From: Caprimulgus europaeus
Taxonomy: Eukaryota > Chordata > Aves > Caprimulgiformes > Caprimulgidae
Length of the DNA stretch: 64,000 nt
Direction of reading: 5' to 3'
NCBI GenBank assembly: GCA_907165065.1
Contig: OU015525.1
Location: 49,547,537 to 49,611,536, forward strand
A model generated the notes under the pieces. That model saw only the letters and a list, made by a program, of their open reading frames with translations, was not told the origin of the DNA and searched no databases. Both the position numbers and the translations under genes were made by a program. Within the stretch, counting starts at the first letter, position 1. The number at the start of each line of letters is the position of its first letter. Below, piece by piece: positions 12,901 through 27,900 of the stretch.

Positions 12901-15900
12901 GGGGACACCAGATTTCTGTAAAAACAGGAAATTAATATTTAATTGTACAGAAGCAAGCAAGTCATGCTTTAATTGCTCGGTATCTTAAATTGCAGTGACT
13001 GTTGAAGTATATGGTGGTGTCACAGCCCTGATGTTTCAAGGTTCAACCTCTGCATGTGTATCCTTCCCATAGTAGGCAAAGACTAAGGCAAATGAGGGCT
13101 TGGGTGGAGTAACAGCGTGGTTTGGGAAGGTAACATAAAGCAGCTGACTAAGCATGCGCTCTGTGCTGTTGTATTTATGGTGGTTAACAAGGTGGTATTT
13201 ATGGCCTTGGCTAAGTGCCTTTCCTAATTAGAGCAGGAAGTTCAGGGGTGGGAGGGAAGCACTAGGTGAAGGTGGACACCTGAATTGCATTCACTGCCTT
13301 GGAAACAATGAGGACAAAGAAGGCAATTTGTGATCAAGATGATAATGATGATGCATGTTGACAGTTTTAACAGGAATTGTTCTTCTGTTTACTATTAAAA
13401 AAAAATAGAGTTTGGCAAATTTCTGTAATGCTGCACTATATTGTCAGACCTGTAGGGACCAGGTGACTGCAGGAGCATTTAAGATCTGGTTTTATAAGCA
13501 GGAATGAAGAGTAATAAACCAGTACCCCTGCGTAGGCTGTTTCACCAAGTTGCATGTCTTTTAGAAGTTAGGAGAGTATAGGATGTTGGAGTAATATGAG
13601 TGCATAAATTAGCTGGCTAATAATTTACTGCTAAAGTGGAAACCTCTGTTTTGCATGTAGATAAGAATGACTGGTCATATTTTATGTGACTAAATGGCTA
13701 TAGAGCACATTCTAGGTGGAACTGTAATGTCAGGCATTTTTACCTGGCGCGTTGGTGACACATTGGGATTTGTCCACAAATATATTGATGCAAACTGTTT
13801 CTCCCCAGAGCTCAGCCAATTTAAATTTTGCTTACAAGATAACTTTCTCAGGGGATGATGGGGGTTGTGTGGTGTTTCTAAACTTGTTTCTGAGACTCTT
13901 GGTGGTGGGGATGTTTGGCCTGGTACAGGACCCGTTTGCTGTGTCTGATTGCAGTTCTGACTTCAAAACTATGTTACCTACCTGGGGCTGCTGGCTCCAG
14001 TTTGTGCCTCTTTTCGTTTTGGGGCTCCTTAGGGGGCATGTGGTCAAATACGCATCATCTGTGATGCCACCGGGGTACTTTTTGGAGCAGAAACCTTTGT
14101 TTCTTGATGCTGTGCCAAGTGATGAGGTCAGAATGTTTTGACAACGCTTAATTCCATCCTTACATCCTGGGATTTGCTGTAATTTTTTTGTTTCACTTCC
14201 GATTGTGCTAACCACATGAAAACAAGTCAGTTAGAGAAACTTTGCATATAATATTGATACCTTCCTGTAGTTCCTCAGACAAATAGAGGATCTGCAGCTG
14301 CCTTTGGGCTGCACATGGGAGTACCTAACACTGTTTAGCAGTCAGTATAAATAAGGCTGTTTCCTGCCTTCATCTAGGAAACCTGAGTTCTAATCTGCCT
14401 CTTACTTGTGTGGTGAGGGGTTTGCACAGGGAGGTGGAGGTCAGTTTTTGACAGTGGATGGGTGTGTTTTGGTTTTAGAGATGCAGGAATAAATCTGTTG
14501 GTTCCAAGGAATTAAAAGTGTTGAGATACACATATATAGATAGGTGAAGCCAGTGCCACTTATAATCTGCTGTCTTGTTCTGATTTTTTTTTAGCTGTAG
14601 TTTATATACTGCCAACTGTTCATAAAGTGTTTGAAAGAGTGTGGGTGACATGACTTCTTGTAGTTTAGGTTGATTTGATAGTGGACTTAACTTTTGAAAA
14701 CTTTTGGGAGAGGATTTGAGAGATAGGAGAATAGTACATTAAATCTGGAGGCATTAAAATATCTTTTTTTTAGGTTAATATTTTTAATCTGAGACAAATT
14801 TAAATCCCCCCCCCCCCCCCAAAAAAAAAAAAAAAGCCCCAACAAACAACTATTACCCCCACAAGCCCTAGAACCTCACAACCCTAGATGTTCTGTAATA
14901 CCTGCCAACATTTAACGTCCATTTATCACTGTTGTTTCCCGTCTTATTGCTGAGTTTTTGTAGTTGGCTTTCCCTTTGGTCCCCACACTGGAAGCCTTTC
15001 AGAATGCAAACGTGTTTGGCTTTTTGGGAGCCAGGAGATTTGTTCAGGTTTACATGAAGAGCAAGCTAAACATGCCTCTCTTTACACCATGTATCTTCTT
15101 CCCCACAAGATCCTGTAGTAGCTGTTCTACTATAGATAATGTTTTGAACAAGTGTTTTTGTGTAAGTGAATGCTCTGCAATGCATCTTATCTGTTCTACT
15201 GCACAGAAATTCCAGCAGATGTTTTTGTCACTTAAAGCTAAAATTAACTTCCTGAGTTGTTTCTAAAATTGACATCTGGAAGGAAATTTTTGCATTCACA
15301 AACCTTTTCCTTAATCACAAGGAGTGTGTCAAGGTTAGTAGGCCTCAAGTCTTGGCTGCCTGTCATTTTTCCACATGTCCTTACTTGTCCCTGAGATCGA
15401 TCTTGGTGGCTTAAAACTGCTTTGTTTCTTCAGTATGTATGCGTTATAGGGAGAACAGAACTGACTCCCACAATGGGTTTGGCTGATATATGTAAGAAAT
15501 ATGGATGACTGGCTGAAACTGAATGCCAACTTTCAAGTAATTAAACAAATTGAACAAAGGGACAAGTTAACTTTAATGAAAATGTAAGTTTTAGTATTGT
15601 AATGAAAGCAATCCCTGTGTATAGGTCAGGAAACTAGAAGCATGTGAGCATATTTCACATGCAGAGGGACTTACTTTAAACACAAATACCCACTTTGCTC
15701 ACTGCCTTCGTTGAAGAATATAAAGAAAAAATAAGTAAACACTACAAATGAAGATAAGACTGAATACTTGGTGGGCACTCTCCTCTCCTGAACGTTTACA
15801 TCAAAGCATCCACAGAAGTATTTTATACTTAATATTATTCAAGATGATCTGTTTCATGGAATATTTTTGTATCAGTGGAAAATCAGAAAAGAGAGTGAGT

Positions 15901-18900
15901 GATATCATGTTGGTCAACTAAAATAAATCCTCCTACCTGCTCATTCCCCATGTAGGAGCTGAATAAAACAAGTCAAAGTTAGACTGTTAGCTGCTTGCTA
16001 ACAAAACATAGTTTGGTACTGTGAGGAGTTCAGGCACATGACTAGGTTTTTGATAGGATGTGGCTTGTATTTTAAGGAGCATTTTTTAGTTTTGTTCTTT
16101 CTGAAAATTGAAGCATCAGCTCTGGTAAAGGTGTTTCAGTAGCAGGTAAGTATGGGAGGTAACACAGTAAGAAGAGCTACTGAAACCAACAACTTAACCT
16201 GAGTAGATTTTTTAAATTGTTTTTTCTCTTGGCATTATTTCTGCTTATTGGAAAAGTGGAGTGGAGGAGGCAGCTACAGTCTGTTCACACTCTCTAAAAA
16301 AGATACTGCTTTAGCTACTCTGAGGGGAGACAAGACCTTCTGGGTTAGGAAGGCAACACAATCATTTAGACAGTTAACAAAGCTTTGACACTCAACTAGT
16401 TGATGCAATTTGAGTGTACTGTAGGTAAATTTTTTTTTCTATTGAGAATTTTCCTCATTGGTAATAGCTTCATGATCCAAACACAAATTTTAGTGCTGTT
16501 GTGGATGAAGGGCTTTGACCTATGTTTATACCTTTCTATAGATAAATTGGATTAATAGTTGAGCTGGTCAGTAGCAGTAAGAAAACTGAATGAAATCTGG
16601 TGCCTGATTTCTCATAAAGCTAAAAAGTACAGGCTGTATTACAGGACTTAAATGTCAGTCCCCTGTAGATCAGACTACTGTGTTTTGTGTTCTCTAACAA
16701 TGCTGCTTTTTCTGTTGTTCCTAGGGGCTGATTTTAATATAGGCAATAAATGTCATGGCTCTTTGTACTCAGTATATAGGCGACTAGCAGAAAAAGCCCG
16801 ACTGTTTAACCCTCAAATCTGTTCAGATGTAGCAAACATAATCTATGTACCTGCTAGGAAAGGACTTAGTTTTTCTCACAAAGGTGTAACTAAATATCTT
16901 AATGTTGCCACTGTGAAAACTGTTCTGATAACTGATGTAGCAATTCTCTTCTGCTGCTTGTATGCAAAATGAAGGGAAGGGTTCTGGTTTTGGAGAAATT
17001 CAGGTTTCTGTGCAGGTAAAACAGTTTAAATGCTTCCAAGCAGCACTGTCTCCCCCTTGGTTTTTAATTTAAAAACTGGAACACTGTTACTTTCAAAAAA
17101 AGAGACTTTGGGTTTCTTAGTCATGGTCAGTAATGGAAAGCTTCTCTTACTTCTGCTTTCTTCCCTCTTCTTTTCTGCAGAACAAGCTTGCCATCTCCGA
17201 TGTTTTCCAGAAATGACTTCAGTATCTGGAGTATCTTAAGAAAATGCATTGGAATGGTAGGTCATCAGAAAGCTGTGTTAAAAGATGTGAAGTGATTGTT
17301 TCATTTGAGGCCCAAATGAAAACTTGTTGGGGAGGGTGATATTTTTTTAATTTGCTGCTTATGCTTTATTTGCTTTCACACCTGGAGAAGGTGAGACTTG
17401 GCCAGAGCAATATTCCTTCAGTAAAAGCATTTTCTCTTGATTTTTAACCCTTAAAGTCCTTTGTGGTAGCAAAAATTTCTTACTGTGACTGTGAAAAAAA
17501 ACAAAACCAAAAAAACCCCAACTACTTTAATTTTGCTCTTCTACCTTCCCCTTAGGATCTCAGTCTTCCACACCCATGATGTTACAGGCCAGACAGTGGC
17601 CAGATCAGAGCTTAGCTGGTTGCCACATAATCTGCTTTGAAATAAGGGTGAATTGAGAAGAGTTCATCTCTCCATTAGATCCTGCAATAGTACTTACTGC
17701 TGGTAAACCTCTGTCAGCCAGTAGCAGTAGCCTACAGAAGGGAATGTGTGTTTAGTTGCTGTTGTTTTCTCCTCCTTCCCTTGCTGTAGTTAGAAACAGC
17801 ACCAAGCATTGAGGGGTGGAGATGCTGGGGAATGCCTGGGTCAGCAGCCCCAAGTCTCCTGAGTTGTTGTGAAGCATCTGAGGCTTCTTACAGTGGCTTT
17901 AGTGGAAAAGTATTATAACCCTAAAATACACAGAGCAGATTGAAAGCCTGCACACACATAAGGTGTGTGCAGGAAAAAAAAATCTCTAAAAGTCTTAATT
18001 CTGCTTTGAAGAAATTGCTGCACAGAAGTTGCAGTTTGGGCTGCGGAGGAACTTGGGAGTGGATTGTACCAAGTGTCTGCCAAACTGTTACTGCCAGATG
18101 CTGTACTATGGTTAAGAACAGTGCTGCTTCCTGCACATCTTGACACTGTGCTGCCATGTTTCCCTCTCCTTTTTCATCCTCCTCCCCCCACCTGCCCTCT
18201 TGCCTCCAAAAAAGATAATATATTTAAGTAATTAAATGGCCTATATCTATTTTGAGAGTAATAAATAACTTAGTCTTTAAAGAGGTCCTTAATACTTCAT
18301 TCCATTATTTAATCTCATCTTCTCAAGACATCTGTTGATAGGAAATTTGTTTATTTGATGTTTGGTTTTTTGTTTGTTTTAAAAGTAGCCTTAACATCAA
18401 TGCAGACAGATGGGCTTATCAAGCTCATAAAGGATGTACAGGGTTATTTCCTTCCAGCATTAGTGGAGCTAGGTCAAGCACATTGCATTAGCATTAAGAG
18501 CACCATTTATTTTTGCAATAAACCAATTACACTTGGGTTACTGCATGTCAGTGTATCTAATGATTTGTTTTTTAACACAAATTTCACTTGTGCATCAGGA
18601 GTTGTCGAAGATCACAATGCCAGTTATATTCAATGAGCCACTGAGCTTCCTGCAGCGACTTACGGAGTATATGGAGCACACGTACCTCATCCACAAAGCC
18701 AGCTCACTCTCCAGCGCAGCCGAGCGAATGCAGGTACTTCGGGCATGGTGATTTGTGCTAGCTCTTGGTGAATGCATTGGGATTTTTCATCTTCATAGGC
18801 AGTCTCATTATAAAAGGAACTCCTGTAATTTGCTGCATGTGGGATTCTCTTACTCATTAACCATTTCTGCTTTTCTAGGAAAATATTCTTCCTAAGGTTT

Positions 18901-21900
18901 ACTTTTTTAGCATTTTGATTAAAATTGTTTATTTTCCTGCTTTGCAAACAGAACTTTGCTGAGCTGTTTCAGAAGAATCATTCTGTAGTACCATGATGGT
19001 GTTGATACTTGATAAAGACTAAAATCCAGGAGGTTAACTGTGTATTCTTACTCTTTTGAATAGTGTGTTGCTGCATTTGCTGTGTCTGCTGTAGCTTCAC
19101 AGTGGGAACGTACAGGGAAGCCATTCAACCCGTTGCTTGGAGAGACATATGAATTGATCAGGTAACGAGCAGAACTTGCACTGAGGAGTGGACAATGGTG
19201 TTCTGTGTAACTGATGTTTCATTAGTCTTGTCAGGTGGCTTGCAGACTGCTCTTTGGCTTGTCAGATTCGACCCTTTCTCCTAGCAGCTGCTAGAGGCGC
19301 TGGCAGTATGTGTTGGTGTTCAGCAATGCACCTTCCAGTGAAGGGTAACAACTAAACTTTTCAACTCAGAGCAGTCAAATGAAATTTGCTAGATTTAAAA
19401 GCAAGGTTTATTTACAAAAATGACTTTTTTCCTGAAACCTTCTGAATGAAAAGATTCATGGTACATAAGGGAGATGTTAGAACTGTAATATTTACTATAT
19501 GAGTCTCCAGAATACAAATAAGCAATGTGAATCTATTAGTGTACAGCTGTATTTGGAGCAGTCTTTTCTCTCAGGTGAAGTTTTGGCTTATGTTTATGCA
19601 AAGTTTAAGAAAGAGGGCACTATCAAAAATAAACATATTGGCTGATGAGATGTGGTAATTCTTGTTACCTTTTTACATTAAGTCTTCATTTATTTAGAAT
19701 GAGGATGTTCTATGTGTTAGTTGATCTGTCTTTTTGTTTTATCCTAGGGTTTTAACTAACTCTTGCACTGAGTACAGCAATTATGCCTGGGTCCAACTGT
19801 CTGTTTCACCCTGAAGAAAAGAATTGCAACTTCACTGCACTTGATATGTAGATACATGCTCTTGATTATCTTTATTTTGCAGAGATGATCTGGGATTTAG
19901 ACTTCTCTCAGAGCAAGTTAGCCATCATCCACCAATCAGTGCTTTCTATGCTGAAGGTTTAAATAATGATTTTGTGTTTCATGGATCAATTTACCCTAAA
20001 CTCAAATTCTGGGGCAAGAGTGTGGAAGCTGAACCAAAAGGCACAATGACTTTGGAGCTTCTTGAGTAAGTTGATAAGTAATAATTGCATAGGCACAGTG
20101 GTCACATCTGTGATGATTAGTGTGCATTAGCATTTCATGGCATAGAAGTGGACATGTCTAACACTCACATCCTAATGTCTGCTGGCAGATCACTTTGCAG
20201 GGAGGAAGGGATGAGAAGATGGAAGGAACTGTGATAATTTCCCCTAATCTGCATACTTATAGCAGCAGTAGTTGGGGCTTTTGTCAATATGTTCTGCAGA
20301 TGCCTGGATGTCAGTCCTATTAAGACTAGCATGCTTGAGACCTGTTAGCTTTCCTCATGTCATTCAGTGCTGACAGTGACTGTACTGAAGCGTCTGTTTT
20401 AAGGAGCTGATAATCAGTAGCAGTAGGTTAATAAACTTCTTGGGTTTCCTGACTTATTGCTATGTCCATTTCAAGACTTGGTGTGATTTATAGGTAATGG
20501 CTTGTTGCAGGAGTGACATCCAATACAAAGATACAGTATTCTAATTTTTATTCCCCTCCCTTAGACACAATGAAGCCTACACATGGACAAATCCTACGTG
20601 CTGTGTGCATAACATTATTGTGGGCAAACTTTGGATTGAGCAGTATGGAAATGTGGAAATAACTAACCATAAGTAAGTTAAGAGTGTGAGTGCCTTCACT
20701 TGCTGCAAGTTTGAAGAGGAACAGCATTTGGAAGTAATTAGTGCCCTCTTGTTCTGCCTTTAGAACTGGTGAGAAGTGTGTACTAAGCTTCAAGCCCTGT
20801 GGCCTCTTTGGGAAGGAGTTGCACAAAGTTGAAGGCTACATTCAGGACAAAAGGTAACAGCTTCATTCCTGATAGGAAACAAAGGGCTGCCCTCGGTTTC
20901 TGATGGGAGCTGAGTGCCTTTAGCATAGTCTGTCAAGGGCACGAATCTGCAACAGCAAGGTTATGAATTGTGCAGTGCCAATAATGGAGTTCTAAAAGTT
21001 GCTCTCAGAAGTTCTTCTTTCAAGTATTTTTGTCTGAAATTATGAAATAAATATATTTAAGCTCCTTTTTAAGCTTACTCTTTTTTTGACAGCAAAAAGA
21101 AACTTTGTGCACTGTATGGGAAGTGGACTGAGTGTTTGTACAGTGTTGACCCAGCTACATTCGAAGCTTACAAAAAAAATGACAAGAAAAATGCAGAAGA
21201 GAAGAAAAGCAGTAAACAGGTATTAATAATGTAAAGAGGTGGGATTGCAAAAGCATGATAAGACAGCTAAATATTTTAGTAGCATTTAAGAGCATTAGAT
21301 TTCTTTTCACTTATACTCCCTTATTCTAGTAGGGTACAAAATGGATTGGATGAGTACCAGCATTAAGGGATAAAATGCTTTCTCAAGGATTTGTATTCAA
21401 AGTCCCAAAACTTGGAGTGATCTCTAAATATTGACTTGTTCATTTTCTGCCTCTTCCTTCTAAGTCACATGGAGGAAATAATATATCTAGTAGTTGAATC
21501 ATGGTTCTGATCATATCTGGTAATGTTTATATTCTAATAGGAGGATTTGGACTCCTAGAGGTAGGATAGACTAGTTTCTCATCTGGAGAGAAGATCAGAT
21601 TTTCTGGCTTTTACAAGGAATTTTTGTATTACTTTCTGTTAAATTTTCACAACTATAGAAATGCTTGTTGGGTTTGGGTTTTGTTGGTTTTTTTTTTTTT
21701 CTACACATTTGCCTTTTTTTTTTTTCCCCCACTTCTGGAAAAAACCTCATTCTTAATTCTTCCAGATTCAGCATCAGTATGCTTTTTGTTTAAGGTGAAT
21801 GATGATGGTGACAACATACAGCTTCATGAAGAGCAACCACTCACATAGTAGCTTAAAACAGGGACTATTCCCCTTTGGTGACTGAAGCCAGGTATTTTGT

Positions 21901-24900
21901 TGGTTTGGGTGTTAATAGTTTTTATACTTAAGAAAAAAGTGACAGAGAACTCTGAAAGCAGTTGTTCCTGTGCAGGTTCAGATTGTTGCTGTATCTGAGG
22001 TTGCTCCAGTGCTTGTCATCAGGAGAATGCTAAAGCACTGGGGATTAGTGCTTCTCTTCGAGTCTGACCCTGTGGCTCTGGGGAGAAGGAGCAAAGAAAA
22101 ACATACCCTGTGTCTTTGTTCAACTACCAATTTGGATTTTCCAACGATGCTAAAAGTAATCCTTGCTTTTCACTTAAAAATGAAGCATCCTGTTGCATAA
22201 AGCTCAGGCTGCAGTGCTGCTCTGACTCTAGAAAAGCATGCTTGTCCTACGCATTTAACAGAACTATTTTTGTGTAGCAAACGGAAAGCTTTGTAATGCA
22301 CGCTGTGAATCAGGCAGTCTTTGTTGAATATGTATTCCCTCTGCCCCCTTGTGTTTGAGGAGTTGCTATTGCTTATGTTTTTTGAGCATCTGGGTGACCC
22401 AAGTGTCGTGTATAGTGTCTGGATGTGGTTTGTTCCTTCATGGTAGAGAAGGATTCAATCAGGCATGAAGGTACGTGGCCTTTCAAACTTCTCCTAATTA
22501 GAATTTTCAGATTTATTTAATTGTTTTCCAGCTATTCCTTCATGCTGCATTGCTACTAATGAAGAATCACTTTTGTCTCCCTTTAGGGGACCTGCTTGCA
22601 CGTGAATCCCTTTGTAAACTGTCCCAGATTTCCCCCAAATCCCTTTGATTTTTATAGGGATAAAACTTAAGGAACAATAGGGATCTAGACAAGCCTTCAT
22701 GTATGCAAAGGTGGTGTTTTACCAACATCAGAAGAATTATAAGACATCTGGGTTAGACCAGAATGATTCTGCTCTGAATTAACTAGAGCCTTTTTTTAAT
22801 CAAGATGAAGCATTTTGTGCAGAATTTTAAGTGCAAATGTATCGAAGAGCATAATGTAAGGCATTGGCAACTGCCCTCACATGTACCTGCTTTACAGACA
22901 CCACAGGTCTTGCTTTGGCAAAGTCTCTTACTACCCTCCTAGCAATGTACTGAGAGGTTGAGTAGCACTGAGCATAAAATATGGATCATTGTGGCAAGAG
23001 CACACGAAAATCCACTTTTTACCTACTATTTCATAATTCTTACGACTTAAGATTATGTATCCAATAAGGCACAAATTGCAGCCTTTCTACAGAAATTGGT
23101 TTGCAGTTTGACAATCTGGTATTGAAACGTCTTTGTTTTGATATAAGGATATTTTTCTGATCTGTTCTGCTTCAAATTCCTGATTTCTGAAAGATTGATC
23201 AGTGTCCTTTAAAGGACAGGATGGCAGGTTGCCAGCACAGTTAAGATGTAGTCAACTAAAAGCCCTGTTTATCTTCTTAATAGCTGAGGGACTGAACCTG
23301 GTCTGCATGTTGTTCTGGTTACTTTGCAGCCTGTTCATTAGTAAAAGCTCTGTACCCAAGTGCTCCACAGTGAAACAGGGTCCTTTATACCTCCTAATTT
23401 TCTTGGAGGCATAACACATGAATCATCTTAGAGTACAACTAAGTTCAGTTTGCATACTGTGGATTTTTTATCCTAAAACACCAGTCTGTATTATCTGAGG
23501 CAACCATCAGAGAGCAAAGCTTATTAGCAGCAGGATTAAAGCTGTTGACATGTAGCCGAAGTATTTAAAACATTAGTTGCCTTTAAGTTCAGCTTTACTC
23601 TCCAGAGGTCTCTGAAACATGCTGCTGTCTTCAGCTGTGACAGTGACACCGGGTTTTCTTGGGAGAGCTGTATTCGTTGTCTAGCTGGCTTTAGGGCAGT
23701 ACCATAGGATATGCTTATATGGAAGAATTAATGTCAGCAGCATTGGACCCCAGCTGCTTTAAAGCTGTGCGTAGAAGGGGTGATGGTTTAGAACTAGTTC
23801 AGGTCCCCATTTCTGGGAAAACCGTTTCACAGTGCGGTGGCTGCAGCTGCCTCAGGGTGTGTGTGTCAGCCTTCACAGGATACCCTTCCCAGACAAGGTA
23901 GCTGAGCTAGGATATTCATTTAACATTTCCAGTTTGCCATTTCAGTGGCATAGTGGTCAGTGGAAAGGAAGGTGGTTCTGAGCAAAGAACCCGAGGGCTT
24001 TCTGTTGTGCCCCAGCTGAAGACAGTATTTGCATTGTGTGCTGGCATTTCTTTGATGTGGAAGGGTGAGGAATGTGACTTCCGTTCTTTGACTTGAATGA
24101 AGCAGTAATGGAGTTAAATATCAGGCATGGAAATGTTTGTGTTTGAGGAAACAGGACATCTTCTGTGGTGGAAAAATTGTCATTTCTTAATGCTTGAACA
24201 TCCAGGTTATATCTACGAAGATGTTGATGCGAGAAATTGTTGGTAGTCTTCCGTTGGGAGGGAACTGAGAGTATGTATGCTATGTTACTGCTGTTATCCT
24301 TCTTGGCAAGCATCTAGAAAAGTTTCTTCGTTGCTCAAATTGTTTAACTTTTGGTTGAGGAAATAATTTTATTTAAGTCCTAGTGTTGGAATGAATAGGT
24401 GTAAAAGGTTTATTGCTCCAAAGAACTCCTTCTCTTTTCTCTGCTTGCTGCCTTTAGGTGGGCAATACTGAGGAACCAGATGAGATGCCATTGCCAGATT
24501 CTGAGAGTGTGTATGTTATTCCTGGAAGTATTTTGCTATGGAAGATAACTCCAAGACCTCCAAACTCAGCACAGGTCAGCTACGCTTTTGCTTATTGAAA
24601 GTGTGTGGTATCCTGTTATTCTGTATGTTCAACACAAAGCAAATCCATTTGTTATCTTTTTTATTAACAAGTCTGGATTTGCCTGTTTATTGCAACAAAC
24701 TTTACTACTACAATTGCAACTTTATAATGTGGGGTTGGAGGGATAACTGCCACAGACATGACTCTACAGTTAGTAGAATTTCTCTGGAAAATGGGATGCT
24801 TCATGTAGCCAGTGGTATGGGGGCTTTCCCCCACCTCTTCTCTCCACCCTGCTCCCCCACTGAGGCACCTACCTTGAGAGAATTCTCTTCTGAAAGGCTT

Positions 24901-27900
24901 TGTTAGAGGACAGACAGTTCCTAGAAGATGCTTGCAAAGCCTACGTAGCATCAGTTGGTGTGTGAAGCGCTGTGGAGCTGGAGAGCCAGTGAGCAAAATA
25001 TAAGGGTATGAGTGCAACTGGAAAGACAAAAGAATTGGAACAAGAAAAGCTGCCCTCAGTGGGTTAATCAAGGGCAAAATCTCTCTATGGAGGTAGAGAA
25101 AAGTACCAGTAGGACTGGAAAAAGAAGATAAGAGAGAAATAGTGCACTGAGTAATTGGATGCTGGCCTGCTTAAACAGAAGCACCAAGGATCACCTGCAC
25201 TCTGCCTGACAGTGCAGTTTTGCTGATACCTTGAATATTCCTATCTTGAGTGATTAAATAATAAAAAAGTACTTGGATGTTTGTTTTTAGAGAGTAGCTT
25301 TCTTGTGTATTAAGACTAGCAGCTAGAGATATCTTAAAGTCACCTTTTATCTTTGTCTCTGAATTTCAGATGTATAATTTTACTAGCTTTGCTATGGCTT
25401 TGAATGAGTTGGACAAAGAAATGGAGAATGTCATTCCCAAAACTGACTGCCGGCTACGACCGGATATCAGAGCCATGGAAAATGGAGAAATAGGTAACTT
25501 GTGTTATTGGCAAAGGAGTTTTTATTTTTTGTTAAAACTGCAGGACTGGAAAAAAAAGTAAATTCCACATTCAAGTTGTTAGATTAACTATTAATTAGTT
25601 GTTAGAGTAAGTAGGTACCCATGAAGAAACATTCCTCCGTGCTGAAAGACAGTAACTCTGTAATACAGCCTTTTGCAGGCTGTGGTATGCTTCTAGTGAG
25701 GGTATGTCACCCACCTGTACTGGGGCTCGTTGGGATGGAGTTGGTTTTGGTTTTTGTTTTATTTTTTTCATAGCAGCTATATATGGTGCTGTGTTTTAGA
25801 TTGATGACCAAAGCAATGTTGATAACACCTCTGTCTGCCCAATGTTAAGGCCTTCTCTGTTTCTGGGGTTGGCAAGAGGCCGGCAAGGGGTGCAGCCGGG
25901 ACAGCTGACCCAAACTGACCAAAGAGATGTTCCATACCATGTAACATCATGCTCAGCAATAAATTGTGTGTGTCAGGGGGAAGTAGTTGTTGCTTAGAGA
26001 CTGGCTGGATACAGGTCTGCTGATGGAATCTAGTAAGTGATTGCCTTTGCATACTTTTTCCTTCTTTTTTTCTTTCTCTTCATTTATTAAACTGTCTTTA
26101 CCTCAACCCATGAGGTTTTTTTGCCTTTGTTCTTTGATTCTCTCCCTTAACCTGCTGTGGTGGATGGGAGTGAAAAAGTGGCTTGTGGGTATTTAGTTGC
26201 TGGCCAGGAACCCACCACACCACCTACTTGCTTATATTCTTCTGTATAAGCAAGAAAAACTTCATGATGCTATGCTTTTTACTTAGCTTTAGGCCCTCTG
26301 CTGTGCTCCAGTAGTCAAGCCCTATACTTGGAAACTAGTCTAAGGAGGCAATCTCTGAGCATCAAAAGGAAGTACTGTGAACTATTGAGTTTTGTTTCCA
26401 TCAGCCTGATGCAAAAGGAGTATTTTGAAGTGCCAATTCTGATAAATGCAGTCAAAACTATTTAATAAAACTGCAATGCCAAATAATACCCTTGATGCAA
26501 AATTATTCTTCACAGGGAGTTGAACGCTTCTGTTGTCCTAAAATAGTGAATTAGAAATACATTATGAGACTTCCAGTGAGCAGAAATAGTGTGCTTTTTA
26601 AAAACCTCATAGAGATTGTTACTGTAGATGCCATAGAGTGAAAAGTGTCTCTTAATCTTCTGACATGCTGTTAAATACTTCGACATGATGTGTAACAGCC
26701 CTTCCTCAGGCCCTTTTTTGCTCCTATTTCCTTGACATTTTGCGTATTAAAGCAGGATGGCCAGGTTTGTAGACTAAAAGCATGGGGGCTCTTGCTTTCT
26801 CTGGATTGCTAAGTGATTGGGGTAAGTCATGAAACATCTGATTCAGTTTCACCCATGTAATAATGCAATGCCTGTGACTATGTCTGATAAATAGTGTGAG
26901 ATCTAGGTATGAAAAACAGTGACTTGGGCATAATACAGTGCACATACTTGTGTGGTTTTTGTTTTTTGTTTTTCTTCTCAGAAGCTGATAACCACTTCTT
27001 TGAGGCTTTTAAAAAAGTGGATCAGTGAATTCCCACAAGCAGTCTTTCCTGCCTGTACATGTAATTTTTTTGTGGCCAGAAGGATGGGCATACTTGGTTC
27101 AGAGCATCCCCAGTAATTTGTCTGTCTGAACTTGAAGCACAAATAACTGTGCTGTTAGCAACAGACCATATTCCTTAACTATACTAGGAAAAAACTATTT
27201 TTTTCTTTACGAATTAGCATTATAGCGATCTCTGTTCTGAAAGTCTCTATAAGCACGTTTTGCATCTGTTTTACTGTAGCTGTACTAGGAGCAGAAAGTT
27301 TGTCTAGCAGATAAACTGGTAATACAGTGTGTTGGCAGCTGGCAGGGTAACAAGGAATGGCTGATAGTCTTCCAAAAATTCTTCTCTCAACTACTTCTTT
27401 CTAAGGTGTTGAAAAATGCTTTTTGAGGATTTGGATATGAAAGAGGTTGCCCTTCATCTAATCTGCTTCTTAGTCTGACTTACTCCTCAGACCTTCTGAC
27501 CATCCTTTCTGTCAAACAGAAGCAACTGTTCTGCTTGTTTAGGACCATGGCCCACTCTGTCTTGGTGCATTAACAAAAAAATGGAGGGATGCTGCAGAGA
27601 GTTCTTTGTGAATTAATATTCCAAACCCCTGTTGATCAGGAACTAGGCATTAGTAACAGCTTACCTTAAATGTTGACAAGAAGCAGGTGGCTGGACTTCT
27701 GTGGGATAAATGCTACAGACATGACTCTACAGTTAGTAGAATTTCTCTGGAAAATGGGATGCTTCATGTAGCCAGTGGTATGGGGGCTTTCCCCCACCTC
27801 TTCTCTCCACCCTGCTGCCCCACTGAAGCACCTACCTTGAGAGAATTCTCTTCTGAAAGGCTTTGTTAGAGGACAGACAGTTCCTAGAAGATGCTTGCAA

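Noticed and set aside
13752-14215. Antiparallel ORFs of 129 and 127 codons
   Set aside because: They shadow each other on opposite strands and neither resembles a known protein.
16652-16972. 106-codon ORF just upstream of the exon at 17181, considered as an alternative first exon for the short ORP1 form
   Set aside because: It ends in a stop before the exon, has no donor joining it in frame, and has no recognisable homology.
24664-25077. 137-codon - strand ORF whose relative recurs at 27666-27908
   Set aside because: The similarity comes from the duplicated intronic block; the frame is not maintained at the ends and no protein is recognised.
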